Below, piece by piece: positions 43,531-53,615 of a DNA stretch of 64,000 bases. Both the position numbers and the translations under genes were made by a program. Every line of letters begins with the position of its first letter. Positions within the stretch are counted from its first letter, which is position 1. The DNA is from Legionellaceae bacterium (GTDB lineage: Bacteria; Pseudomonadota; Gammaproteobacteria; Legionellales; Legionellaceae), in assembly GCA_030157805.1 (NCBI GenBank), contig JAOAUB010000009.1, forward strand, positions 14,184 through 78,183, written 5' to 3'. The notes under the pieces were generated by a model, which was not told the origin of the DNA, searched no databases, and worked only from the letters and a program-made list of their open reading frames with translations.

Positions 43531-46287
43531 TTATAGGGTTAACGTTGAAGTGACTTTAATTATCGCTTTATCCTTATTAGGTGGCAATAATTGCCCCATC
43601 TTTTTATGAGCTGATGACGCCGCCAAGGTGGGTTGATCTGTTTTATTTTTTAAAATAGAACAGATCCTTTTCACACCTTCCCAATCCTTCTTTTTTATAA
43701 CGTCCATCAATTGTTTCGTATGTCGTGGCAATAAAAACCATTGATCAAAAAAAACGGGGTTCGAAAAATCGAACTCACGACTATCCTCAAAACGAGCTAA
43801 GCAGTCGATTTTTTCACACGCATCGGACGTTGGAATGTTTTCACATGTGAACAAAATATCTTTCAATAACGCAAAAACAATATGCACCTGACCTTGTATA
43901 CGCCCCAGATGAATCAAGCAATCAAAGGGTTTATGAACATCGAGCTTATGGCGCGCTTTTCTAAATTGCAATAAATCCTTTGTGTTTTTGATTAGCGCTT
44001 CAGGCATAAAATTAAGAAAAACAGGGTAAATAACATTAAAAAGTCGCATGTTTGCTTGAAGATTCCTGCATTGATTAAATGCAGTGATTTCAAACTGATG
44101 ATTAAATAAAGTCGGTTGATTGGCTTCCGAGGCGCCCGAAGACAGCGTAGGAAGCACTCGTTCGCGTGGAAAATATTGTGTACGAAGCTCATCGACTTTT
44201 AACACATCCATCCCCTGTTCAATCGCCTTAACCACTAACAGGTTAAACCATGCTTTACAACGTTTAAAACAACTAAAATAAAGCAACTCCTCAAAACTTG
44301 CAAAACGCGTATACAAACCTTCATCATTCACAGCCTGATGCGTGATGGGATCAATTAATACACGACGCCTCTTCGTTGGAACACCTGAAATCATTTCAGT
44401 TTTATAACGCGCTTCAATGTGCTCTTTTGCATTCTCATACCCATTGTTAAACAGGTCATCCTGAGTTTTCGCATCAAGATTAAACTGGCTTGATGACACA
44501 TTACCTACCTTAATCAGAACAGTCTGATTACTGTATTGCAGCAATTTCAAGCGATCACGCTCCCAACCACTTACCGGATCTTTCACACCCGTGATCACGC
44601 CATAAATCCAATTCAGTATAAAATTTTCACGATAAACTCGAACCACTGCTTTTTCTATAATATTTCGTTCCGAGCCGTCATTATCAAATTGAAACGCCAC
44701 TAAACGAAGGTAATTGGCCTTTTCAGAAAATAAAAAGGTCGAATCATCTTCATGAAACACTTCAGTAGGAAAATTACTCAGAATACCACCGTCATTATAG
44801 GTTTCTCCTTCAAATAACGTAGGTTTAAACACCAGAGGAAAACTAGCTGACGTAGTCACGACATTACTGACCTCCATGTCGGGCGTTAAAAGATATGAAA
44901 AATAACGTGTGGCTCGGCGCTCCTTGATAGTTGCCGTCACAATAAGCTCGTCACCTAAGCGGCATTCTGGATAGCGCATTTTAATTGCCTTTAAAGAACG
45001 AAACGTAATTAATCCCTTAGAAAATACTTCTGTTGCTAAAAAACGTTTACCTTCAACTGTTTCATTAATCTTATTATCAATGATAATGTCTTGAATTGTT
45101 TTGATAATCATATAATCCAATCCAGCTTTCATGGCTTGTGTGTCAGAAATCCCCCCCTGATAAGATTCATAATGAACCAAATTTTCTTGACGAAAACGCT
45201 TGAAAAATTTTTTAATTTCACTCGAAGGGTAGCCTAAATAAGCCAACAAGGCCATAATCGCCCCAGCTGAACTTCCTGCAAATTTTTTAGGATGAATACC
45301 CACATCTTCAAACGCTTTCAATGCACCCACGTGCGCAAAAATTTTTGCCCCACCCCCACAAAAGACCATGCTATCCAACTCAGGGCGCTTTTCCATGACA
45401 ATCACTTCACCACTTTCAGGGTGCTGATCCACCACGGCATCGTTGGTTTTAATAATTTCTTTGAATTGACGAGGATCAAAAACCGTTTCTTGCGATGAGG
45501 AACTGCCTTTATTTTGCCGAAATAAGCGGACAATAAAATTAATAATGCGTTGATACCAATATAGTTTTTTTTCTAACCTTTCAGCAGTTCGGTAATCATT
45601 CATTTCACGAAAACGTTTATTTTTATCGCCAACAGGAATTGCAAAGGGATGACGGTTTGCAATAATCTCATCGTAATTAGGCTGAGATAAATCCGTTTTT
45701 TGTAATTGACTCACCAACTCATTACTCAAAAAAACCCGCTTCACATTAAGCAATGGCCCGTCTTGGTCACGTTGCGGATCACTGTATTTATAATAGGTTG
45801 ATTGAATCTTGTTTTGTTTTATATTGATGAATAAACCATTTTCACCCGGGCAAACTGCAATTCCCTTCAATTGATGATGTCCAAGCTTTGCCGTAACCGA
45901 AGACAAAGGCCAATAGTAAGCCTTTTTTCGATAAAACAAGCCATTCATGATTCGCCCCCACCAACTTAACTCAACTTCAGCAGTATAGCCACGGTAATCG
46001 TTGGTTCGGATAGGGCTTAAATAGGTAACGTGTTGGTCTTTATGAGGGGACAAAAACCATTCATTGAAACTGCGTCGAGACTCGTCCGACAAGTGAGTAA
46101 AATCAAGAAGAACACGTTCATTATCAAACAGATATTCTCCAAGAGTATAATGATTATCTGGTGATAAACCATTAATACGAAACCAACCTTGTTGAACACA
46201 AAGCAAGTATTTTTTTAATAGAACTAAATGAGGATCAGCAACAACATCATGCCGGAATAGATGACTAAGATAATCTTTCAAAGCCAT
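43531..46287 (-). CDS. vpdC: Patatin-like phospholipase, VpdC-like Dot/Icm effector candidate
   Basis: A 918-aa protein. The patatin domain begins at about 309 with oxyanion motif CGGGAK (about 311-315), nucleophile GSSAG (about 338-342) and the Asp of NDGG (about 499). About 300 residues precede it and 400 helical residues follow. Size, domain layout and position beside pyrF and lapB match L. pneumophila VpdC, a ubiquitin-activated phospholipase effector. There is no signal peptide. ATG 46287 has AGGGAG upstream; the frame extends to 46314. VpdC orthology is inferred from synteny. Confidence 0.8.
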   Translation of the reverse strand: MALKDYLSHLFRHDVVADPHLVLLKKYLLCVQQGWFRINGLSPDNHYTLGEYLFDNERVLLDFTHLSDESRRSFNEWFLSPHKDQHVTYLSPIRTNDYRGYTAEVELSWWGRIMNGLFYRKKAYYWPLSSVTAKLGHHQLKGIAVCPGENGLFINIKQNKIQSTYYKYSDPQRDQDGPLLNVKRVFLSNELVSQLQKTDLSQPNYDEIIANRHPFAIPVGDKNKRFREMNDYRTAERLEKKLYWYQRIINFIVRLFRQNKGSSSSQETVFDPRQFKEIIKTNDAVVDQHPESGEVIVMEKRPELDSMVFCGGGAKIFAHVGALKAFEDVGIHPKKFAGSSAGAIMALLAYLGYPSSEIKKFFKRFRQENLVHYESYQGGISDTQAMKAGLDYMIIKTIQDIIIDNKINETVEGKRFLATEVFSKGLITFRSLKAIKMRYPECRLGDELIVTATIKERRATRYFSYLLTPDMEVSNVVTTSASFPLVFKPTLFEGETYNDGGILSNFPTEVFHEDDSTFLFSEKANYLRLVAFQFDNDGSERNIIEKAVVRVYRENFILNWIYGVITGVKDPVSGWERDRLKLLQYSNQTVLIKVGNVSSSQFNLDAKTQDDLFNNGYENAKEHIEARYKTEMISGVPTKRRRVLIDPITHQAVNDEGLYTRFASFEELLYFSCFKRCKAWFNLLVVKAIEQGMDVLKVDELRTQYFPRERVLPTLSSGASEANQPTLFNHQFEITAFNQCRNLQANMRLFNVIYPVFLNFMPEALIKNTKDLLQFRKARHKLDVHKPFDCLIHLGRIQGQVHIVFALLKDILFTCENIPTSDACEKIDCLARFEDSREFDFSNPVFFDQWFLLPRHTKQLMDVIKKKDWEGVKRICSILKNKTDQPTLAASSAHKKMGQLLPPNKDKAIIKVTSTLTL

Positions 46288-46349
46288 ATCACACTCCCTG
46301 AATTTGTTGGTCAAATTTTAGATAAAGATGACCGTTCCGAATACCCCTT

Positions 46350-46365
46350 GCAAGAAAAAATTAAG
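46350..46365 (-). promoter_or_regulatory. Partial PmrA-like box upstream of the vpdC-like gene
   Basis: The minus strand reads CTTAA TTTTTT CTTGC (46365-46350): the first half-site and central TT match the PmrA consensus and the second half-site matches 3 of 5. It lies 63 nt before the ATG, a spacing like the FIR box, and overlaps the pyrF stop codon. Confidence 0.3.
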
Positions 46366-47065
46366 GTGCAGAATAGCCTAATGAATCAAGAATACTCCTA
46401 ACAACTAACAACGGTTCAACAGCTTGCGTAATTGAACGTCCAACCACAAGATAATCACTTCCCAAATGTAGAGCTTGACTGACGTTAACAACACGCACTT
46501 GATCATCCAGCACCTTGTTATCTAAACGTATTCCTGGCGTAACCGTAAGAAAATCTTGTCCACATAATGCCTTAATTTTTGGAACTTCAAGAGCCGCGCA
46601 GACAACCCCATCCAAGCCGGATTGCTGAGCTAATAAGGCTAAGCGAGACACTTGTTCATCAACGGTAGAATGAAATCCTAACTCATGGAGATCGTGACCT
46701 CCAAAACTGGTTAGAACAGTGACGGCAATAAGCAAAGGTTTTTCATGACGATAAACTTGTAATGACTTTTGAGCAGCCTGCATCATTGCCGTTCCACCCA
46801 AAGCATGAACATTGATCATCCACACACCCAAATCTGCGGCGGCTGCACAAGCACGCGCCACAGTATTAGGAATATCATGAAATTTTAAATCTAAAAAAAC
46901 CTTAAACCCTTTTTTTACAATACGTTGAACTAAATGAACACCCAATGAAGTAAATAACTCACTACCAACTTTGAGGCCACATTCAACAGGATTTAATTTA
47001 TCAACCAAATTAAAAACGTCGCGCTCTTGGTAAAAATCTAACGCGACAATCAATTTTGAAGGCAT
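46361..47065 (-). CDS. pyrF: Orotidine 5'-phosphate decarboxylase
   Basis: A 234-aa TIM-barrel enzyme with catalytic motif FLDLKFHDIPNTV and phosphate-binding YLVVGRSITQA. It makes UMP from OMP. Its ATG shares one base with the stop of the aminotransferase gene (TGATG). Confidence 0.96.
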   Translation of the reverse strand: MPSKLIVALDFYQERDVFNLVDKLNPVECGLKVGSELFTSLGVHLVQRIVKKGFKVFLDLKFHDIPNTVARACAAAADLGVWMINVHALGGTAMMQAAQKSLQVYRHEKPLLIAVTVLTSFGGHDLHELGFHSTVDEQVSRLALLAQQSGLDGVVCAALEVPKIKALCGQDFLTVTPGIRLDNKVLDDQVRVVNVSQALHLGSDYLVVGRSITQAVEPLLVVRSILDSLGYSAP

Positions 47066-48174
47066 CAGGCCATCTCTAAAACTGAATTTAAAGATTGCTT
47101 CACAGCCTGGGCTATTTGCTTTTGCTCATCTAAAGACAAATAAGGATGCATCGGTAAACTCACCACACGCTGACCTGCTGCTTCCGCGAATGGAAAATCA
47201 CCTTCTTGATAAGCTAAATAGCGTAATGCAACTTGTTGGTGCATTGCAACAGGGTAATGAATTGCCGTTGGAATACCTAGCTCGTCCATGCTTTTTTGAA
47301 ACTGATCGCGATGAGCAACTTCAATTGTATACTGACCAAAAACACTGGTGTTTTGAGGTAAAATTACGGGGCCTTTAACATAACCGTCTAATAATTCAGC
47401 ATAACGATCGGCAACACGCTGACGCAGCTCAATTTCTTTAGGAAATAATTTCATTTTTTGCAACAAAATAGCCGCTTGAATTGTATCCATACGACCATTG
47501 ATACCAATGCGACAATGACGATAACGCTCATTTTGACCATGAAGACGAACTTCACGCAAACGCTCAGCCAATACATCATCATCCGTAAAACAAGCTCCGG
47601 AGTCACCATAACCACCTAATGGTTTCGATGGAAAAAAGCTCGTACACCCAATCGTCGAAAGAGCGCAGGAATAACGATCACCCTGCTTAGCACCGAAACT
47701 TTGAGCCGCATCCTCAATCACAGGAAGGCCATATTTTTTAGCTAGTTGATTTATTGTTCCCATATCAGCAGGTTGTCCATAAAGACTCACAGGCATAATG
47801 GCTTTAGTTCTAGTAGTAATTGCGGCCTCGATTAAATTAGCATCAATATTATAAGTCAACGGATCAATATCAACAAAGACTGGCTTTGCATGACACAATG
47901 CAATCACTTCAGCTGTCGAAAAAAAACTAAACGGCGACGTAATCACTTCATCTCCAGGACCGATATCCAGAGCTAACAACGCCATGAGCAACGCATCGGT
48001 TCCACTCGCATTCGCAATGACATGTTTTACGCCAATAAACTCTGCCAATATCGTTTCAAGCTGTTTAATTTCAGGGCCCATGATGTATTGGCCATGATCA
48101 AGAACATGTTTAATGCTTGCTAGAACATCAGACTCAATCAAATGATATTGTTTCTTAAGATCAATAAATTGCAA
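47065..48174 (-). CDS. DegT/DnrJ/EryC1-family sugar aminotransferase
   Basis: A 369-aa PLP enzyme: ANASGTDALLMALLALDIGP, VIEDAAQSFGAKQG and the PLP lysine in TSFFPSKPLGGYGDSGA. The family transfers amino groups to keto-sugar nucleotides for LPS or other surface glycans; it resembles WbpE-type enzymes. No other sugar-modifying genes are adjacent, so the exact substrate is open. It begins 3 nt after lapB. Confidence 0.92.
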   Translation of the reverse strand: MQFIDLKKQYHLIESDVLASIKHVLDHGQYIMGPEIKQLETILAEFIGVKHVIANASGTDALLMALLALDIGPGDEVITSPFSFFSTAEVIALCHAKPVFVDIDPLTYNIDANLIEAAITTRTKAIMPVSLYGQPADMGTINQLAKKYGLPVIEDAAQSFGAKQGDRYSCALSTIGCTSFFPSKPLGGYGDSGACFTDDDVLAERLREVRLHGQNERYRHCRIGINGRMDTIQAAILLQKMKLFPKEIELRQRVADRYAELLDGYVKGPVILPQNTSVFGQYTIEVAHRDQFQKSMDELGIPTAIHYPVAMHQQVALRYLAYQEGDFPFAEAAGQRVVSLPMHPYLSLDEQKQIAQAVKQSLNSVLEMA

Positions 48175-48177
48175 TTG

Positions 48178-49347
48178 TTAATCCCCTTCCAAACCATGAA
48201 TCGGCTTCATTGTACCCCACTGCTTACAACTTGGGCAATGCCAGTGCAAATGTTTGCCTCCAAAACCACATTGACTACAACGGTAAATCGGTTTGTTATC
48301 TAAAAATTTGCTCGTAATATCATAAAGCATCTGTAATTTATCACGAACCTTTCCATAAGCTGTTTCTAAGTGCCAACAAATCAGTTTGTTCAACCCACGA
48401 ATCGAAGGGTAAAGGCTTAATTGTTCTGACACAAAATCAATGGCATAATCAATGCCCTTTTGTGTTCGCAACTCTTCGGCAATAACAAAAATAGTCGATG
48501 CTCTTGGATGTTCTTTGAGAGTTTCTAATAAAAAAGCCACGCAATCGTCACTTGCATCCAATTGACGATAACAAAACACTAAAGGCTCAATGATTTCTCC
48601 AAGAAACTCAGGATCTTGCTGTAAAACTCGTCTCAACGCACGCACAGCATGCTTATAGCGACCAGCTCTTCGCTCTAAATCGGCTTGCATTAAACTTGCT
48701 CGTACCGACATTTGATCAATATTTAACGCTTGTTTTATGGCTTGATTTGCTTTTTCAATGGAATTTGCTTTTAAGGATTGTTCCGCAATTTCACAACAAT
48801 AATGAGCAGCTTGCACGTGCATACTCTGGCCTGTCGATAACTCAAGTTTTTTGACAATATCTAGCGCACTTTCCCACGCTTTTTCTTGCTGATAAATCGC
48901 AAGAAGACCATACAAACTTTGCGTTTCACGAATACCCGCTAATTCTAAAACTTCAAGAAAAATTCGTTCTGCACGATCAAAAAGACCGGCACTCATATAA
49001 TCTTGCCCCAACGCCATCAACGCCTCTTTGCGATCAAGCACACTTAACTGTGGCCTCGCAATAAGATTTTGGTGTATTCGAATCGCTCTATCCACTTCGC
49101 CGCGCCGCCGAAAAAGACTACCTAACGCAAGGTGGGTTTCTACCGTTTCGCTATCTACTTCAAGTAACTTAATGAAAATATCAACAGCTTTATCGGGCTG
49201 TTCATTTAATAAATAATTAAGACCTACGACATATTCTCTGGAGAGTTTATTGGCTTTCTTAGATTCTTTAGAAGAGAAATTTTGGCGAGCAATCCACCAT
49301 CCTGACCATGAGGCAGCCGGTAGCAAAAGTGGCCATAGGTTAATCAT
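48178..49347 (-). CDS. lapB: LapB/YciM, regulator of LPS synthesis
   Basis: A 389-aa protein: N-terminal membrane anchor (INLWPLLLPAASWSGWWIA), about nine TPR repeats, and a C-terminal rubredoxin-like metal knuckle (CSQCGFGGKHLHWHCPSC). LapB works with FtsH to control LpxC turnover. It is next to lapA as in E. coli. Confidence 0.95.
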   Translation of the reverse strand: MINLWPLLLPAASWSGWWIARQNFSSKESKKANKLSREYVVGLNYLLNEQPDKAVDIFIKLLEVDSETVETHLALGSLFRRRGEVDRAIRIHQNLIARPQLSVLDRKEALMALGQDYMSAGLFDRAERIFLEVLELAGIRETQSLYGLLAIYQQEKAWESALDIVKKLELSTGQSMHVQAAHYCCEIAEQSLKANSIEKANQAIKQALNIDQMSVRASLMQADLERRAGRYKHAVRALRRVLQQDPEFLGEIIEPLVFCYRQLDASDDCVAFLLETLKEHPRASTIFVIAEELRTQKGIDYAIDFVSEQLSLYPSIRGLNKLICWHLETAYGKVRDKLQMLYDITSKFLDNKPIYRCSQCGFGGKHLHWHCPSCKQWGTMKPIHGLEGD

Positions 49348-49368
49348 TGACTCTCTCCATGCATAACT

Positions 49369-49659
49369 TTAATGCTGGTTTTTTAAGGGAATATCCCTTA
49401 AATTTTTGATCTCCTTCGCGCTTATTTTTAATTGATTTTTAATCTTAATCAACTCCATTTTCAAGCGCCAATAACGTAAAAGCGAAAGCAAAAAACCCAA
49501 CAAAAGGCCAACGCCAAACATGATTGTCATTAATACAGCAATCGGTATCGACAACGTCGACACATACAAATTAACCGTCACAGTCCCTGCATTAAGAGCC
49601 GCGAAAGTCACGCCAAAAAGAATTAATAATAAATAAAAAAGCCAAATGAACACGCGCAT
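49369..49659 (-). CDS. lapA: LapA/YciS, small membrane protein
   Basis: A 96-aa protein with two membrane segments (about 3-22 and 38-62) and a charged helical tail (KMELIKIKNQLKISAKEIKN). It is the LapB partner. It lies 21 bp before lapB on the same strand. The usual ihfB gene between rpsA and lapA is missing; the 139-bp gap here is empty. Confidence 0.9.
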   Translation of the reverse strand: MRVFIWLFYLLLILFGVTFAALNAGTVTVNLYVSTLSIPIAVLMTIMFGVGLLLGFLLSLLRYWRLKMELIKIKNQLKISAKEIKNLRDIPLKNQH

Positions 49660-49798
49660 TCATCATCTCTATAAAAATGACGTTGACTCACGGTTGTGAG
49701 TATTTTTAACTAAAGCTACCCACAAACCATAGCTCCAGCAACATTTAACTGCGGGAATGCCATAGTATGTGGGCAGTAACAAATCAACTAAAAAGTAC

Positions 49799-51487
49799 TT
49801 ACTCTGACTCTTTGTTATTATTTGCCATCTTTTCTTTAATTAAATCACCCAAGGTTGTAGCCACTGGCTCATTACCACCACGAGTGTATTTTTTAAGAGT
49901 TTCAGCCTGTTCATGAGCATCTTTAGCTTTGATTGAAAGCGCAATTGTTCGATTTTTCTTGTCAATATTCATGACTTTTGCTTCAATCTCATCGCCAACT
50001 TGACACTGTGTAGTTGCATCTTCAATCTTCTCATCAGCCAACTCGGTAACACGAATTGTAGCAATCACTTCCTCAGCCAACTCAAGAGTAACTAATTTAG
50101 GCTCTACCGCAGTCACTTTACCGCGCACAATGGATCCTTTGCCGAACTCTTCAACGTACTTCGTGAAGTTATCCGTATCCAATTGCTTAATACCCAATGA
50201 AATACGCTCTCTTTCAGAGTCAATCGCTAGAATAACGGCTGACACTTCCTGTCCTTTCTTAAACTGTTTAACAGCTTCTTCACCTGCAACAGTCCATGAA
50301 ATATCAGACAAATGAACTAAGCCATCAATTTCACCGTCAAGACCAATAAAGACTCCAAAATCGGTAATTGATCGAATTTTACCACTGACCTTTTCACCCT
50401 TGCTATGGGCTTGAGCGAATTGCTGCCAAGGATTGCCAACGCATTGTTTCATACCTAAGGAAATTCGACGACGGTCCTCATCAATTTCAAGGATCATCAC
50501 TTCAACCACATCACCTAAAGCCACCACTTTGCTAGGATGAACGTTCTTATTAGTCCAATCCATTTCTGACATATGAACCAAACCTTCAACGCCTTCTTCA
50601 ATTTCAACAAAACAGCCATAGTCAGTAATGTTGGTCACTTTACCTTTCAGTTTCATTTTCAGAGGGTAACGTTCAACCAAGTCCACCCAAGGATCACTGC
50701 CTAATTGTTTCATTCCAAGAGAAACACGATTACGCTCGTTATCGAAACTTAATACTTTAACGCGAATATCCTGACCAACCGACAAGACTTCACTAGGATG
50801 TTTGACTCGTTTCCAAGAAATATCCGTAATGTGCAACAATCCATCAATACCGCCCAGATCAATAAATGCACCATAATCAGTGAGATTTTTTACAATACCT
50901 GTTAATTCTTGGCCATCATGCAAGGACGCAAGGAGTGCATGTCGATCAGCGCTGTTTTCTTCTTCAACCACAGCTCGTCGCGAGACAACAATATTATTTC
51001 GCTTGAGATCCATTTTTATGACTTTAAATTCAAATTCTTTACCTTCGAGGTAAGAAGGATCGCGTACCGGCCGCACATCCACCAATGAACCAGGAAGAAA
51101 CGCCCGAATCGAACCAATTTCAACTGTAAAACCACCTTTAACCTTGCCTGAAATTAAACCAATAACGGTTTCATTATTTTCATGCGATTTAGACAGTCTT
51201 CGCCATGCTTCTTGACGCTTCGCTTTTTCGCGTGACAAAATTGTTTCACCAAAGCCATCTTCAACTGAATCCAAAGCCACTTCTACCGTGTCACCTAGAC
51301 GAACTTCCAATGCGCCGTCCTTGTCTAAAAACTCTTCAATGGAAATGACCCCTTCAGATTTCAGACCTGCATTCAACGTTACAAAATCATCATCAATATC
51401 AATGATTTTTGCAGAAATGATTGCACCTGGATAGAATTGAACCCCGATTATACTTTGCTCAAACAACTCTTTAAAACTTTCAGACAT
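49799..51487 (-). CDS. rpsA: 30S ribosomal protein S1
   Basis: A 562-aa protein of six S1 OB-fold repeats, e.g. [20 protein letters not shown] and [20 protein letters not shown]. It brings mRNA to the 30S subunit. The length is standard for gammaproteobacteria. It follows cmk by 120 bp. Confidence 0.97.
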   Translation of the reverse strand: MSESFKELFEQSIIGVQFYPGAIISAKIIDIDDDFVTLNAGLKSEGVISIEEFLDKDGALEVRLGDTVEVALDSVEDGFGETILSREKAKRQEAWRRLSKSHENNETVIGLISGKVKGGFTVEIGSIRAFLPGSLVDVRPVRDPSYLEGKEFEFKVIKMDLKRNNIVVSRRAVVEEENSADRHALLASLHDGQELTGIVKNLTDYGAFIDLGGIDGLLHITDISWKRVKHPSEVLSVGQDIRVKVLSFDNERNRVSLGMKQLGSDPWVDLVERYPLKMKLKGKVTNITDYGCFVEIEEGVEGLVHMSEMDWTNKNVHPSKVVALGDVVEVMILEIDEDRRRISLGMKQCVGNPWQQFAQAHSKGEKVSGKIRSITDFGVFIGLDGEIDGLVHLSDISWTVAGEEAVKQFKKGQEVSAVILAIDSERERISLGIKQLDTDNFTKYVEEFGKGSIVRGKVTAVEPKLVTLELAEEVIATIRVTELADEKIEDATTQCQVGDEIEAKVMNIDKKNRTIALSIKAKDAHEQAETLKKYTRGGNEPVATTLGDLIKEKMANNNKESE

Positions 51488-51607
51488 GTCAATAAACTCA
51501 AAATTAAATCAATGGAAGAGAATTTAACCTCCCTTCCCCCAAAAAAACGTAAACAATAGTTCTTGTTTACGTCGTCACTCATAGGCCATTATCACGCATC
51601 AAATGAA

Positions 51608-52315
51608 CTAATTGCTCGACCCATCCTGTGATAAAAACCCATTTTTTTCAATTAATTTCATCACCGAATCAAACACTTGCGCAATAGTTAACCCTGTTGT
51701 GTCAATATGAATCGCATCAAAAGCTGGCCTCAATGGTGACGACGACCTCGCTATATCACGTGCATCACGCTGTTTTAATTCATCAATAACCCCCGAGAGG
51801 CTAACATCAATTCCCTTTTCTTTCAACTCCAAATAGCGTCTTTTGGACCTTTCTTGTACTGAAGCATCTAAATAAATCTTCACCGCCGCGTCTGGAAAAA
51901 CCACTGTTCCCATATCTCGACCATCCGTAACAAGTCCAGGAAAAGACGCAAAAGCACGAAGACGCGATAACAAAGCTTGCCTTATCTCAGGAATAACTGC
52001 AACTTTTGAAGCGTCTTGGGCACACTGCTCACTTCGAATATTTTCCGTAACAATTTGGCCCTCTAAAATAACTTGCGGCTGAGTGTCATAATCAAATTTT
52101 AAATCAAGCTCGCCGGCCAAAATAACTAACTTTTCAATGTCATCCAACTTAATATGCTTTTCCCGCGCAGCAAACGCCAACACGCGATATATTGCCCCAC
52201 TGTCCAACGCATGCCAATGCAAATGTTGGGCTAGTTTGTAACAAAGAGTCCCTTTTCCTGTACCACTAGGTCCATCAATCGTAATGATAGGAACCACATT
52301 ATTTGCTTTCATCAT
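51608..52315 (-). CDS. cmk: Cytidylate kinase
   Basis: A 235-aa CMP/dCMP kinase with P-loop ITIDGPSGTGKGTL, TDGRDMGTVVFPDA and SPLRPAFDAIHIDTTGL. The start codon lies inside the aroA 3' end (17-nt overlap); a second ATG follows at once (52312). Confidence 0.95.
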   Translation of the reverse strand: MMKANNVVPIITIDGPSGTGKGTLCYKLAQHLHWHALDSGAIYRVLAFAAREKHIKLDDIEKLVILAGELDLKFDYDTQPQVILEGQIVTENIRSEQCAQDASKVAVIPEIRQALLSRLRAFASFPGLVTDGRDMGTVVFPDAAVKIYLDASVQERSKRRYLELKEKGIDVSLSGVIDELKQRDARDIARSSSPLRPAFDAIHIDTTGLTIAQVFDSVMKLIEKNGFLSQDGSSN

Positions 52316-53615
52316 TAACTCTCATATTCATATGCGCACTATTGCCAGTTTGCAAAAAACCAGGGAAGGATGTCCGTACATTATCACAATCATGAATCAA
52401 CACCGGCCCATCAGCAACACACGCTGCAATGGAAAAAGCCATTGCAACACGATGATCCTGGTAACTATTAACAACCCCGCCACGAAATTTTCCACCATTA
52501 ATAAAAACACCATCACCTAACGCAACGGCTTCTATTCCTAAAGTCTGTAATCCTTCAACCATCACCTCAATGCGATCACTTTCTTTCAATCGCAATTCAC
52601 GAGCACCTTGCAGTTTTGTTCGTCCTTTAGCACAGCTTGCGGCAATGAAAATGACTGGAAACTCATCAATAGCTAGCGGCACCAGTGAAACAGGGATATC
52701 AATCCCTTCCAATGGCGCATATTTTACATGCAAATCAGCAACTGGCTCTTCGCCCCATAACCGTTTATTAATTAAGGTAATATTAGCCCCCATCAACTTC
52801 AATATCTGCAGCACACCAACCCGAGTTGGATTAATACCGACATGACGAATCACTAAATCTGAGCCCGGCGTTATTGTTGCCGCAACAATAAAAAATGCCG
52901 CAGAAGAAATATCCCCGGGCACCATCACGTCGGTGCCAACACACTCACCGTCTGAATTAATCACGATTCCATTTTCAGTTTTTTGAATAGGATAAGAAAA
53001 TGACGTCAATAAACGTTCCGTGTGATCTCGCGTCAGACCAGGCTCTATCACTGTCGTCTCTCCATCCGCATACATGCCCGCCAGCAATAAACAAGATTTA
53101 ACCTGTGCACTTGCTTCTGGCATTTCATACGTCATTCCCGTTAAATAAGCCCCTCCACGAATAGTCAGTGGCGACTTACCTTCACAACTTGTAATCACTG
53201 CGCCCATTTGCACCAAGGGCCGAGTCACTCGCTCCATGGGACGCTTGCGTAAACTCATGTCGCCATCCAGTTCACTATCAAAGCATTGTCCAGCAAGAAG
53301 ACCGGCTAATAAACGCATGCTTGTGCCTGAGTTTCCACAATCAATCGTTCCGAAAGGCTTTTTTAAGCCATATTTACCCACACCATGAACAATAACGCGC
53401 TGTGCAACAGGGCCTTCAATCAAAACACCCATGGACTGCAAGGCCTTAAGGGTTGACAAACAATCTGCCGCATCTAAAAAACCACTAATCGTGGTTGTTC
53501 CACTAGCGATGGCACCCAACATCAGCGCTCGATGTGAAATTGATTTATCACCTGGCACCGTAATATCACCAAAAACCGAGGCCACGGGACTACTGATATA
53601 ATGAACCGGTTTCAT
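52299..53615 (-). CDS. aroA: EPSP synthase (3-phosphoshikimate 1-carboxyvinyltransferase)
   Basis: A 438-aa enzyme of the shikimate pathway: VPGDKSISHRALMLGAIA, DCGNSGTSMRLLAGLLAGQ, RLKESDRIEVM and DHRVAMAFSIAA. It overlaps serC by 4 nt (ATGA). The ...GNSGTSMRLL form belongs to the class with D/S-type glyphosate loops; class II cannot be excluded. Confidence 0.95.
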   Translation of the reverse strand: MKPVHYISSPVASVFGDITVPGDKSISHRALMLGAIASGTTTISGFLDAADCLSTLKALQSMGVLIEGPVAQRVIVHGVGKYGLKKPFGTIDCGNSGTSMRLLAGLLAGQCFDSELDGDMSLRKRPMERVTRPLVQMGAVITSCEGKSPLTIRGGAYLTGMTYEMPEASAQVKSCLLLAGMYADGETTVIEPGLTRDHTERLLTSFSYPIQKTENGIVINSDGECVGTDVMVPGDISSAAFFIVAATITPGSDLVIRHVGINPTRVGVLQILKLMGANITLINKRLWGEEPVADLHVKYAPLEGIDIPVSLVPLAIDEFPVIFIAASCAKGRTKLQGARELRLKESDRIEVMVEGLQTLGIEAVALGDGVFINGGKFRGGVVNSYQDHRVAMAFSIAACVADGPVLIHDCDNVRTSFPGFLQTGNSAHMNMRVNDESK

